Position numbers and translations under genes: made by a program. This document shows positions 52,301-60,959 of a DNA stretch of 64,000 nucleotides, one piece after another; position 1 is the first letter of the stretch; every line of letters begins with the position of its first letter. The notes under the pieces are model-generated. The model did not search any database, was not told the origin of the DNA, and saw nothing but the letters and a program-made list of their open reading frames with translations. Source of the stretch: Typha latifolia. Taxonomy: Eukaryota > Streptophyta > Magnoliopsida > Poales > Typhaceae. The stretch is taken from positions 5,146,001-5,210,000 of the forward strand of contig CM034109.1 in NCBI GenBank assembly GCA_019914945.1, given 5' to 3'.

Positions 52301-53867
52301 GGTTTTAGATAATTTATGACTACCTATATATAAGTGCCCCCATGAATGATACATATTATTATTTATGCTCTCCAGGAAACATTGAAGTGGAATGGAATAA
52401 CCAGCAAGAAGAAAGGACAGAAGTGGGGCAGGGAGAAGGCCATGAGGGGGAGCAATGATGATAAAGCTTTTGATGAGTGGGCCATTGAAAAGATTGTTGG
52501 TGAAGAAGGACAACCAGTACATGATCATTTAGATTTTGAGAGCCTTTCTCCTTTAGTGCGCCAACCCAAGGTTTGCTCTTTATTATTTTACTTATAGCTT
52601 TGCTGTTAAAATGATGAGTCTTTTTTTCTTTATTATGTTTCTGATGCTCTAGTGCAAAGAGTGATTGTTATTTTTGAATCCGCATTATGTCTTCTTTTTA
52701 CTTTGCCTGCATTTGTGTTCTTTTGCACCATTATATCAGGTAAAGAATAGCATGCGCGCTTCTGAAATGTTCTACATATGGCTGGCAGGCCTTATGGCTT
52801 GTGGTGTGAGATGTCATGTAGTTTTGTTTTCTTGCTACTGAGAAATACGATATAATAAGATTCTATCGATTGTAGGAAGGTGATGTGATTGTGTACCGTT
52901 TGGTGGAGTTATCATCAACATGGTGTCCTGAGCTTTCTCCAAAACGAGTATGATTCTTTTGATCTCCAGTCAATGTGAAATTTTATAGACATATATTTGA
53001 TTAATGGTGATACATTAATGGATTTAGTGATTCTCTATTTTGACATCTTTGTTGTTTAGGTTGGAAAAGTTTCATCATATGACAATGTGTCGATGAGAAT
53101 CATTCTGGTACCTGTTCCAGAGTACCCAATTTTTTTGGAAGGAAAGGAAAGTACAGAGATCACAGAGCAAATTGAAATGTCAGTTTACAATGAGGATGGC
53201 TCTTTAGAGGTATATCAGAAATATCATGTGTTCTGTTATTTTATTGTCATTTACATGATTTTCCACATTATCTTTAAAGGAACTTGACAATAACAGTCAA
53301 TATTTGTCAATCAGATAGAATACTCATCTCTTGTCGATGTTCAACTGCTGAAGGATGCGAACTTGGAGTCTCTGACTACAAGTTCTCATTGTAGTGAAAG
53401 AAACAAGGAAGCAGCACCACTGAATAATGGGGAAGTGGCCTTGGGTAAACGTAGCTCAAAAGATAACCCAAAAGTGGCTTTCTCTGAAAACAATACTATA
53501 GATTCAGCTTCTGTCTCTACAGGTATGCATTGAATGAGAAAGAAAGTTCAGACTGGCTTATTTATGTGTATATACAATTATTTGCAAGAATTGGTTATAT
53601 TACCTTAAAATTTCTGCATATGTAGAATTGACAAGCTTCATGTATGAACTTCTAGGAAACAAGTCAAATATTGGTTGGGAGCAGATTTATCAAGCTTTAA
53701 ATGAGAAAAAGTCTGAACTCCAGGAAAATGGTTGTAGTCAGAGCCCAATTAAGAAGAGCATTACAACTACCTCGTGGTCCTATAGAGCACTAAGAGGTAG
53801 TGCTATAGGGCCCACTTTGGCTCTCTTAAGAGGAAAAAATGTTGAAAATGGCCAAGATTCCAGTTAA
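25328..53867 (+). CDS. COIL: Coilin (Cajal body scaffold protein), complete, 13 coding exons
   Basis: Coding exons: 25328-25519, 26624-26688, 32345-32608, 37492-37644, 40823-40892, 41558-41635, 41763-41898, 42366-42469, 52376-52570, 52876-52947, 53060-53209, 53315-53522, 53626-53867. All junctions are GT/AG and phase-consistent; they total 1929 nt, 642 aa (Arabidopsis coilin is about 608). The N-terminal self-association domain (about 1-86) begins MEEPVRIRLLFEDRHLLTKA and includes EFVLPSFEST and FRDKDIVRVKKK. Basic segments follow (RKKLKL; SARRKKAKRQWKRE at about 252-265), likely nuclear/nucleolar localisation signals. VIIRPGHIRFEP (about 307-318) and KKKGQKWG (about 364-371) are plant-coilin hallmarks. 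The atypical Tudor-like domain spans about 420-510 (GDVIVYRLVEL...VGKVSSYD). SWSYRALRGSAIGP lies close to the C terminus. Coilin nucleates Cajal bodies and supports snRNP maturation. Exon 8's acceptor is the least certain. Confidence 0.93.
29291..29620 (+). repeat. Dispersed repeat, copy 1
   Basis: About 320 bp paralogous to 33211-33526 in the same orientation. Shared blocks include GTGGTGGAGAGA, GCAAAAGACACT, AAATAAATAAAAAT and GGGATCATCAACTGTCG. One copy lies in coilin intron 2 and the other in intron 3. Element type unassigned. Confidence 0.75.
29924..30221 (+). repeat. ~150-bp tandem direct duplication in coilin intron 2
   Basis: Copies 29924-30073 and 30075-30221 share CAACAAGAATAAGT, CCACTTGCAATGTCAAATCA, GAGAAGCTATCTAGGACTG and ATTGGAAGGGTCATAGTACT, differing mainly in an A-rich tract. 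A recent local duplication. Confidence 0.9.
30868..31132 (+). pseudogene. Nuclear plastid DNA: 23S rRNA fragment
   Basis: The segment aligns from memory with the middle of plant chloroplast 23S rRNA: CAGGTGAATATTCCTGTACT, GAGGGACGGAGGAGGCTAGG, GGCGCTACGGCGCTGAAGTA, CCATACTCCCAGGAAAAGCT, and the universally conserved ACCCGAAACCGACACAGG at its end. It is only about 265 bp of a roughly 2.8-kb gene, carries substitutions (e.g. GACTTTGTATTTTCAGGG), and lies within coilin intron 2 with ordinary nuclear sequence on both sides. It is therefore a transferred, non-functional NUPT, not an rRNA gene. Confidence 0.9.
33211..33526 (+). repeat. Dispersed repeat, copy 2
   Basis: Paralogous, same-orientation partner of the repeat at 29291-29620, sharing GTGGTGGAGAGA, AGGAATGGGGTTTCAC-like text and GGGATCATCAACTGTCGG. 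Lies in coilin intron 3. Confidence 0.75.
34444..34996 (+). mobile_element. Short solo LTR, 553 bp
   Basis: Starts TGTTACGATC and ends GGTTCGTAACA, giving the inverted termini TGTTACGA/TCGTAACA. It is flanked by the perfect 5-bp duplication AATAT (34439-34443 and 34997-35001). No internal region is present. Lies within coilin intron 3. A related, inverted solo LTR is at 36204-36962 and a truncated copy at 3090-3232. Confidence 0.87.
35213..35420. repeat. TA-rich tract plus partial hAT-type MITE
   Basis: TATAT-rich sequence (about 35230-35330) is followed by CGCATATGTGCCCGCATACT and GCCTAGGCGCTATGCGG, resembling parts of the hAT-like elements at 42941-43447 and 43484-46312. Only one end is suggestive (CCACAGTATCAAAATGTTG); the left boundary is unclear. 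Confidence 0.4.
35835..36190. repeat. MITE-like segment rich in GGGTTAAATGGGTC motifs
   Basis: Begins TAGGGGTGGTGGTCGG and carries repeated TTAAATGGGT and CGGGTTATTCGGATC-like motifs. This resembles a common class of plant non-autonomous hAT-type elements. Ends and target-site duplication are not resolved. Confidence 0.4.
36204..36962 (-). mobile_element. Short solo LTR, inverted, 759 bp
   Basis: On the plus strand it starts TGTTACGAACCAGATC and ends CTGATCGTAACA, and is flanked by the perfect duplication CATTG (36199-36203 and 36963-36967). It is the reverse-oriented relative of 34444-34996: its start is the reverse complement of the other's GATCTGGTTCGTAACA end. It is longer because of internal tandem repeats of TTAGACTTGTCTTAAGGG-type units at about 36690-36890. 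Lies in coilin intron 3. Confidence 0.87.
36690..36890. repeat. Imperfect ~35-60 bp tandem repeats inside solo LTR
   Basis: Repeated AATTAGACTTG(T/C)(C/T)TTAA units alternating with GTCATGACTTATTT-type text. The array is absent from the sister LTR at 34444-34996 and accounts for most of the length difference. Confidence 0.7.
38105..38634 (+). repeat. Diverged direct repeat, left copy
   Basis: Similar in order to 40080-40600: TCCTAAGGTTTTTGATGTG / TCCTAGGGTTTTTATGTG, TTTATATAGGTG / TTTATATAGATG, CCCCAAAATCA, GGCATTTGAATGGCTC / GGCATTTGGATGGCTC, and AAGAATGGTTGCTCTATG / AAGAATGGTTACTTTATG. The two copies bracket the Harbinger element at 38635-40076. It includes the 14-bp palindrome TCCGTTCGAACGGA at 38465-38478. 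Confidence 0.7.
38635..40076. mobile_element. PIF/Harbinger (Tourist-like) element with nested hAT insertion
   Basis: The left end GGGATTGTTCGTATAG and the right end (reverse complement GGGCATGTTTCGGTAAG) share the GGGxxTGTT pattern of Tourist elements. Flanking duplication is TAA (38632-38634 and 40077-40079). A separate hAT element occupies 39011-39695. The remaining interior contains CACCACCAC-rich runs (38890-39000 and 39710-39900) that look like one tract split by the insertion. No transposase. It lies in coilin intron 4. Confidence 0.7.
39011..39695. mobile_element. Non-autonomous hAT-type element nested in Harbinger element
   Basis: Flanked by the perfect 8-bp duplication CCACTATC (39003-39010 and 39696-39703), diagnostic of hAT. 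Termini are CAAGAATGTAAAACTTGG and, in reverse complement, CATGGATCCCAAAATCGGCC. The subterminal text (CAGCCGTTAGAAAAA, ACATAAAATTCTAAATATTA, TTGGCCGATC) matches the ends of the larger hAT transposon at 47968-50435, so it is probably a deletion derivative of that family. Confidence 0.85.
40080..40600 (+). repeat. Diverged direct repeat, right copy
   Basis: Partner of 38105-38634 in the same orientation. Both copies include an internal T-rich stretch and TTCGAACACTT-type motifs. Whether they are LTRs of one decayed element or an old tandem duplication cannot be settled by eye. Coilin intron 4. Confidence 0.65.
41190..41470 (-). repeat. Partial hAT-family MITE in coilin intron 5
   Basis: Reverse complement of part of the element at 39011-39695: AATAATATTTAAAATTTTATG, TTTTTCTAACGGCCGATCC and ATACGAAC-like blocks recur. 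It ends near GGCCGATCCTGATTTCGAG. Target-site duplication not resolved. Confidence 0.6.
42941..43447. mobile_element. Non-autonomous hAT-type element A, 507 bp
   Basis: Left end CAATGTGTTAGAAGGC; right end in reverse complement CATTGTTTTTAAAAACG. Flanking octamers GTTACATG and GAGACATG match at 6 of 8 positions, a decayed hAT duplication. It shares GCCTATGCAGTCTAGCA with the neighbouring element B. Its interior (43080-43260) is a GAGAGA-rich tract. Confidence 0.6.
43484..46312. mobile_element. Non-autonomous hAT-type element B, interrupted by a solo LTR
   Basis: Left end CAATATTGTGAAAAGC; right end in reverse complement CACTGTTTTGGAAAGCGG. Flanking octamers GGAAAAAT (43476-43483) and GAAAAAAT (46313-46320) match at 7 of 8. 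The solo LTR at 43785-46124 is inserted within it; without the LTR and one duplication copy the element is about 484 bp, close to element A's 507 bp. Confidence 0.65.
43785..46124 (-). mobile_element. Solo LTR inserted in hAT element B, 2.34 kb
   Basis: On the plus strand it begins TGTCACGACCC and ends CTGGTTTTGACA, flanked by the perfect duplication GCACT (43780-43784 and 46125-46129). Reverse orientation is inferred because the GC- and pyrimidine-rich part, which sits in the 5' half of the other long LTRs, is here near the right end. A 77-bp tandem duplication is present at its left edge (43785-43861 and 43862-43938). No internal retroviral-type genes; the ORFs at 45300-45670 are within the GC-rich LTR part and not genes. 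Confidence 0.87.
47968..50435 (-). mobile_element. hAT transposon, decayed, 2.47 kb, with target-site duplication
   Basis: Terminal inverted repeats TAAGGTTCCCAGT (left) and CAAGGTTCCCAGT (right, reverse complement) differ only at the first base. The perfect 8-bp duplication GTTGTGAC lies at 47960-47967 and 50436-50443. Subterminal GATCGGGATCGG and GGTTTCGGC repeats are enriched at both ends, as usual for hAT. It carries a broken transposase gene on the minus strand and a CAGCAG-rich low-complexity run at about 49850-49970. Lies in coilin intron 8, antisense to coilin. Confidence 0.92.
48177..49754 (-). pseudogene. hAT transposase pseudogene (BED finger, DUF659)
   Basis: Read from 49754 leftwards. 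The N terminus starts MAPKEKPYDTDIGWQHC and contains the BED-type zinc finger CVKCNWCGKKMSGGVSRLKE. A basic, acidic-rich linker follows, then VDTIQLVGHGVPIPSS and the DUF659 block TLMCDGWTTQNRRNIINFLV. Next is VVTDNGANYKAAENLLMIK and the conserved WTPCAAHCIDLMLEDIAK. Damage: a stop soon after the BED finger, a frameshift near 49200, stops after INFLV and after ADYI, and a TAG after YYLQYP. The hATC dimerisation region is missing, deleted between the RFATHFLGLENI block and a C-terminal tail rich in Tyr, Asp and Gln that ends about 48177. It cannot encode an active transposase. Confidence 0.88.
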
Positions 53868-55911
53868 ATGTTCTGTAAATCTTGTATCAACATCCGTGTT
53901 ATTCTCCCCCATTCAGCTTTCAGTTAATAGTGGAGGCATGCTATCTTTGGTTGCTGGTAGCATTTTTCCGTGTAGTACAATATAATTTTGATATTATATA
54001 TTTGATGTTGGCAAATGTTTAGAAATCCATAGGTTTTGACAGCACAGGATGCAATACATTTTGTGCAGGGGACTGTCTCACTCTCTAACAACCATCTGTT
54101 TTTATGATTGTGGCAATAACCATTTTGTCGACTCTTAACAGAAGCTAGTGCTGCATATGAACGGGTCAGTGGACAATGTCAATGAATTCTGGCAAAATTT
54201 CATTGTATTTTTGTTTTTTTTAAAACTCTTATCTATTATATTCGAGCTAATGGAATGATGCTCAGAGTTTATTTTGGATGAGTATACTCAGGTTTAAATT
54301 CCAACAATACTGATTAATTAAGACACCATTAAGTTTCCGCTTCTTTTAAAAATAAATTTTCACTTCTCTTAAAGAAACATGCGTTGCTTTGCAAGTAAAA
54401 TCGCTGTGTTTCCAGCCAATACTTTCTCTCGCTCAGAATTTGACATCTATAATATCTCTTCTATGCCAGGTAGATATAATAGCCTCATTTGAGTCTGGGA
54501 ACAATTCAGTGTATATGTTCATAGAAAGCCTGTGATGGATTTTTTTTTTAAAATTTATAAAAGAATAATTAGGGATACGTGTGGAATAAAGAAAGGGAAT
54601 ATACATACGCTTACGTTGTGGAATTAATGGGACCTCTTTTTGGTTCAAATACTTTCTTGCCAAGAAAACGAGTTATGGTCTGTTTAGGTATTATAAAGCC
54701 AACCAATGCTTTAGCTTTAGATTGAAGAGTGTTAATTTACGATAGTCTGCAGCCAACTAATAATCATGTGTTCTACATTTATGCCTTCAAAGGCTTTTAG
54801 TTAACCCTACTTTAGTATGAAGCAACTTGTGCATGAAATTGTTAAGCCAGGGACTAACAGGATACGTAGAATTATCCATTGGAAGATGGCATATAGAACC
54901 ATATATGTTCTTCGTTATCTACTATATGCAGACTTCAGGTGGAAAAACATACTCCGCGTCCTTCTTTATGCTCTACAGGATATCTTTGTCAATTACCCTA
55001 TCATCTTTCCACATTCTCCAGTAGTAGCTTTTACGGTAACTTCTCCAAAAGCTTAAAACTTCTAATATTTTTTTTAAATTCCTTCAAAATCTACTTTTAA
55101 TCTTGCCCCCACATTCCCATTCAATTCTCCAGTCTAATATTGTCTACTTTGGATGAAAAAAAATGAAGAAATAGTTTGAACTTAATATTTTATGCTGGTA
55201 CGAACTATTCTAATTTTTAATATCAAAAGAGAAAAGCTAACACCGAACTATTTTATTATTTAGTTAAATATTGATATAAAACATAATCATATTTACCATG
55301 ATATAAAATTAATATTAAAAAGCAATAAAAATAATAAATTTGTGTTAAAAATTAATGACATTTAAAATCAAATGATAAAGATACTCTTGATTGGATATAA
55401 AACAATAATCTAATATAAAGGAAATAATAATTTTAAATCATTATTAAATAATTTTTAAAAATTGTACGGTATAAGAGAGAATAATAAATTAATATACGAA
55501 CAAACAAACATGATGGCTAAAGGATTCTCCATTGCATCGTTATGTACCTCTAACAGGCCATGTAAGAGAGCTAGCCCTTTTTGCCTAGCCTATAATTATT
55601 AGATTATGGTCGATAAAAAATGGCACCCTAAACATTTACCATATTTCCTATTTGATTCCAGAAATTTGACGCAAAACAACACTTTAACTTGTACCTAAGA
55701 TTACATACAGTGCACAAATTTGCACAGGAACTTTTGATTAAATCAGATACGTACAGGAATTTACACTATCAGTTGACCGAACCCACTCAACGATCAGGCA
55801 CTTTGCCGATCATTTTCTAGAACAGAGATCTGGAAACACTTCCCGCTGTTCAACAGTGTTAGAAAAATGGAGCTCGACGCAAAACCATCTTCCAGTAGTT
55901 GGGTGATGTAC
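53868..55911. other. Convergent intergenic region between coilin and the LAMMER kinase
   Basis: Contains both presumed 3' UTRs. The nearest AATAAA-like signals are weak and I do not assign polyadenylation sites. A MITE-like AT-rich copy lies at 55195-55510. The ORFs at 54433-54663 and 54817-55056 show no recognised domain. Confidence 0.55.
55195..55510. repeat. AT-rich MITE-like element, second copy
   Basis: Shares TTCTAATTTTTAA, TTATTTAGTTAAATATTGA-like text, GATATAAAATTAATATTAAA and GAATAATAAATTAATATAC with the element at 4890-5592, but lacks that copy's internal tandem repeats. It lies between the converging genes. Confidence 0.55.
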
Positions 55912-58900
55912 TTATAACCTCCGTTGATGGATCTCTGTAAAGAAGGGATGCTTCAGAGCTTCACGGGCAATCAACCTGTGAGTAGGGTCGTACCTAAGAA
56001 GACCACGCAAGAGGTCAATAAGATCCCCTGCTGAATGGTCCACGTGATCCATCACCAGGTTCTGCACAACGAAATAAGAGCGACAAAACACCAATTACAC
56101 AGATGCTGCAGGGATCAAGTTAATTCAAACAACAAAGCATGACGCAAGACACCACCGAAACAAGAGCAATGTATTGCACAAGCTGAAGAACTAGGTCAAG
56201 CTACGGAGGTAGCCAGAAGAAAAGGATAAAAAGAGGAAAACATAAAATGTCAAGATGTTTCCATTTACCCAGACCTCTTGGACTTCACCTCTAATTGTGG
56301 CATTAGCCCAAGTACAACTAGCTTTCATTTTGATCACTAATGCATTTCCATTGAAGTGCCACTAAAAGCTGAATTATCAGCAGGTATGCTATGCAGATTT
56401 AGCATGGTAAATAATGATTTAATACTCAAACCCCTCATCAATAAGAGAATTCATGAATATTAATTTTGTGAACCTACTAATTATCTATAGACGTCATACC
56501 TGAAGCCGGGGGAGTTTTGTAACAGCTTTCATGCTCTCTCTTGATCCTGCACCCTCCGGCCAATTCAGCCGGCCTCTTTTGATGTACTTCTCAGCATGCC
56601 GACTATAAGAATCAAGTAATACAAAAGAGCATTAAGAATGTTGGAAGACTTAAATAGTAGGCCCATCATGCTGATGAACTAAAATTGACCACCACCATCA
56701 ACCTCCACCCATCTCATTTTCTTATTCTTTGAAATTTGTGCGAGAAAAAAGGAACAGCACTTACTCGGCTCTCCTCAACATATTGTAGGGCAGGGGTCCT
56801 AATACCCTCTCCATCATGGCCAAGTGCTCTAAGTTTTCATGGGTCTGGAACAATGCCTCACCCTGCAGTGTGGCTTCCAAAGTTTAGTATTCAATATAAC
56901 TTGAATATATAAACAAAAACCCAATCAACATACTGAGCATAGTTCAACAAGAATGCAACCAACACTCCAAATATCGCAGGGATAACTCCATCCAAGTCCT
57001 GAAGGCAATGACCAAGAAACTTTGAGCCCAGTGTAAAACTAAGAAAATAAAAACATTTTTCTTCAAGACAGACTTACCCAAGATAACCTCAGGAGCCCGA
57101 TAATGCCTTGTGGAAACTACATAACTATGATCCTCATGGTCATAAGTAGTGCTGCCAAAATCAATTACCTTGATAGCACTAGACTTGGGCAAATGCTTGA
57201 AGTAAGAACCCTCTTTTGGAGTTCGGGGTGAAACCTAGATAGACAGTAGAAAAAAATCTTAATTACATTACTGTAGCTTCCTGAAGGGAAGATTAAACAA
57301 CTATGCATTAGTTGCATAACAGGAAAAATAAATGAAAAAAACTACTCAGGAGATAAAGCATAATTAAATCGAAGAGGTTAATAACTATACTTTGTAGTCG
57401 GGTACTTTAATGAACTGTGCAGAAACAAGAAGAATGTTCTCAGGCTTTAAATCAGTGTGAATGAGGCGCAAATCATGCATAACTGCAAGAAAATTACATG
57501 GTGAATTGGAATGCATAATAAGGTACCACTGCACATTATATATTACCAAATGAGAAATATAAGGCAAGGAAATATGAACATAATAATCAAAGCAAATAAT
57601 GTGACGAATACCCAACTACAAGAACCATGAAACTGAGATGAATGATAAATCCAGATAAAGGGACATATAGAAACAACAGGAAATATACTACTAATAGCAA
57701 TCACATCAGATAGGAAAAAATATTGATGAGAAGTGTCTACACACATGCTACACATTCCAATAGTTGTCTGGCAAGCTCACGAACTAGATCAATTGGAAAT
57801 GAGCGATAATTGTTTTTCCGTAGAAAATCGTATAAGCTTGGTCCAAGCTTCTCAAAAACCTGTTAACCATTTAAATTCATTGATATGTCTCAATTCCCAA
57901 GGCTAGAATTTGGGAAAGTGGGAAATCACAACAAATTAACATATACTTACTATACAGATATGGTTACGATAGTGAAACCAGTTCCGTATTTGTACACAAC
58001 TGCAAAAATAGACCAGCTTATACACATATATCTTGTCCAAGTAATATGATGAACCTAAAAGGAGCATAGCATCTTCAATATTATAGCTAAAACAATACTT
58101 ACCGAGATCCAGTTGTATCATATTTCGCAAGCTGTTGGAGTACATTAATTTCTATCATTGCAGCCTCACTATACTTCTTGATCCCACGAATAATCTTGAT
58201 TGCCACCATTTCCTCCCCCTCCCTATCCCAACATTCCAAAACCTGGCCAAAGGTACCTAACATAAATGATAAAACAACAAAAGACAATGAGATGGCAAAA
58301 CAATACACCCTACAATGACAAAGAGACAAAAGAAACAATTCTTCAAAATCCAATTAATCAAGCAAGAAGGAAGAATATGTTATAAGACAGAGGATAACAC
58401 TCATACTGATAATCATTATTGGAAAACCTTGAAAGCACATAAAATAAGTAGGTTACAAACTTACCTTCACCCATTTTGCTAGTGATCTTATCTGCAGACA
58501 AACAAAATATAAATTAATTAGAATCCCAATTTGAAATAGAGAAATATGGTCCCACACAAAACATCCAAACGATAAAACCCTAGCAACCTCATGCACTATA
58601 ATAAAACTGAGTAAAACAAAAGACCCTTAAAGTTGAAAAAGAAAAAAAGAACATGAGGAACAAAAGTGAACACATGCTTGGAGAGAGAGGGAGAGACATT
58701 TCCCCTGGCAGAAATAATGGAGTAACATTTAAGACAGCTAAAAGTAATGAACTTCTGTAGCAGAAAAAGATGGGTTCAAACCAATATTTCAGAAAATAAA
58801 TGTAATGAAGGAAATGAACACTGATGATCACAAAGAGTAACTGATTCAAATGTAATGCTAATTCAAAATTGCATAGTCACAACTTGCAAAACAGATCTAC

Positions 58901-60842
58901 ACCTTGGCAAGATTGTAATGGAAAAATTTGAGAAATCAAAAATATTTAAACAAGTAAATGAAGTCCCACAACTAAAATATAAAATGGTACATGTACCGGT
59001 AGGTTGATTGACCTAGGAATCATTAGTGATTTATAAAAGATGCATGGATTTAGGAGTGAAGAATTCAAAAGCCAAAACGAGCTTTAAAAAAATAACTTTG
59101 CAGATGGATCAAGTATAATTACAGCGAGATGTTAAATTATCTCCAACTGCAAACATGTAATGTCCATCTTTATCATCTTCTCTCCAAGGGGGGGAAGCAT
59201 ATCGAATTAGACCCTTTGGATACTGGGAAGAACCAGTATGGTCTGAAGAAGGCACCAAAGATATCAAGCTGACCACATCTCCAACTTCTTGCCCACATGA
59301 TAATCCTATCTGAGCATACACAGAACCACCCATTAACATTCCCACTAAAGAAAAAATATTATAACCCCTCATATGATCGAGTTAGTCCACCAAACAACTT
59401 CCAATATCTTATTAATAGTTAAAAAGCAGAAAACTAATGGGGCAATGGTTGAAACTTATAGCCAGGAAACTATAATCCTGTCAAAATGAGAACAATAAAA
59501 ACCATCAATTCAATTCACCATTAGCTTCAGGTTGCATCTTGACATCTAAAACTCAATATTCAAGAGTGCAGACACTTTAAATAGATAAATGATCATTTAA
59601 TACACAGAGTAATGACCACATATCTGGCTTCAAAGCTATGCAAATAAATTAACTAACCTGAAGTTTGAACTAAATGAGCAATACGTTTTCTAATTACCAC
59701 TAACTAAATCATATAAAATCAGTGTTAAAACCAGCAACATATTGGTAAATCACTTCCAAATGAATAATATGCCTCTATGATGTTAAACGAGAAATTAGCA
59801 AAGATAATAAACACCACAATTACATTTTATTTTAAACACGCCACATGTTTTATATCATGAACAATATATTTAAAGAATTTATGCTGTGATTCTACTTGCA
59901 GAATGCCAAATCCACAAATTATGATCATAATTTCAAACAATTTCTTATAAATAGTATGTTTTCTTGATTGTAAACAGAATAACTAGCAAATATGATGAAC
60001 ACCAGAGTGGCTGGCATCTCCTAAAAGATGACCCACTTCAGATTTTAATCAATAAATTTAATACAATGAACGAGTGCATCTGTAGTAAGAACTGTCAAAC
60101 CTACTAACTGTGATTGTCATAAACATAATGTAAATAAGGAATATTAGCAGATCTAGATTTAGTCCAAAAAATATTTACTTTATTAAATTTAAAATAAATA
60201 ATTTGTATAGAACTACTCATAAAGCTAATATGAAAATACAAAAGTATTGTCAAAGGAAGAAGAAAAATAAAATAAATAAAACCTAATACAAGAACACAAA
60301 ATTATCAATGTTAAAAGCTCCAAATCAAAGAACATCATATCTTCCTTAAATAGGACATTATTCCCATCAAAATCCCCCAGAACAAGACAAAATAGGGTCA
60401 AAGAAAGGATATTGAAACATATACATCTACCATACCTCATACAACGAAAAGATCTAAAGAAATCCCCTGGAAACGAACACGAAATTATCAACATTAACAG
60501 ATCTGACGCAACGACATCAGATCTCTTCTTAATCGAAATGATTCCAATCAAAGTCTTCCAGATTAAGACAAGATATAATCATCCTAAATATATTGAAACA
60601 AATACACCTACCATACCTCATACAGCGAAAAACCTACAGAAATACCCTGGATCTGCCAAATTACATCAAGAAAAAAAGGGAACAAAGGCAAAAAAAAAAA
60701 AAAAAAAAAAAAAAGCATGGATCAAGAAAAGAAGAGGGAGATGCACCTCGGGAAATTCAGGGACAACGTCCCACCCCAACCTCTGGCGTTTCCTGGGGCG
60801 GCGCTCGATGTACGCTTGGGGTAGCTCTGTCAAACACTCCAT
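55912..60842 (-). CDS. AFC2: LAMMER/CLK-type dual-specificity kinase, AFC1/AFC2 clade, 12 exons
   Basis: Coding exons in transcript order: 60842-60747, 59309-59123, 58491-58465, 58256-58103, 57999-57951, 57859-57745, 57482-57391, 57234-57078, 56998-56934, 56862-56765, 56602-56500, 56061-55912. All are GT/AG and phase-consistent; 1293 nt, 430 aa (Arabidopsis AFC2 427). The N terminus [20 protein letters not shown] ends the first exon at about residue 32. [13 protein letters not shown] precedes the kinase domain. Key residues: Gly loop GEGTFGQV (about 102-109), Lys124, Glu139, HTDLKPEN with Asp220, DFG Asp265, and the LAMMER signature [11 protein letters not shown] (326-336). These kinases phosphorylate SR splicing factors in the nucleus. 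The CGQE-type N terminus resembles AFC2, while [14 protein letters not shown] and GDLIDLL resemble AFC1, so the paralog is unresolved. His164 replaces the usual Asp in IRNWFDYRNH. No truncation seen. Confidence 0.93.
60300..60657 (-). repeat. ~180-bp tandem duplication in kinase intron 1
   Basis: About 60300-60482 and 60483-60657 share AATTATCAA...TTAA, ACATCA...TCTTC, CCATCAAAATC / CCAATCAAAGTC, then TATTGAAACA, CTACCATACCTCATACA and CCCTGGA. Divergence is substantial, so the duplication is old. It is within the intron just downstream of the first coding exon. Confidence 0.75.
60690..60714. repeat. Poly-A tract
   Basis: A run of about 24 A on the plus strand, i.e. poly-T on the kinase sense strand, about 35-60 bp downstream of the first coding exon's donor. 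Confidence 0.9.
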
Positions 60843-60903
60843 CTCCGACCAACAAGATCTCGGACCAAGACAGCGGAGGCGAAAGCGAAGAGAGAGATGA
60901 AAA

Positions 60904-60914
60904 CCTAACCCTAG
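60904..60914. promoter_or_regulatory. Telo-box-like AACCCTA motif upstream of kinase start codon
   Basis: CCTAACCCTAG lies about 62-72 bp upstream of the kinase ATG (60842). AACCCTA telo-boxes are common near transcription starts of plant genes for translation and RNA metabolism. The position suits a promoter or 5' UTR element, but a single short match is weak evidence. Confidence 0.35.
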
Positions 60915-60959
60915 AAAGAGGAGGGCGATGCTCTTTTGGGGAGGGGGGGACCGCAGCGT

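Larger units (their letters stand above)
42470..52375 (+). other. Coilin intron 8 (9.9 kb)
   Basis: The largest coilin intron, with donor ATG|GTAAGA and acceptor TCCAG|GAAACA. It holds two adjacent hAT-type elements (42941-43447; 43484-46312, split by a 2.3-kb solo LTR) and a decayed 2.5-kb hAT transposon (47968-50435). The stretches 46313-47960 and 50444-52375 are AT-rich with no recognised feature. Confidence 0.82.
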
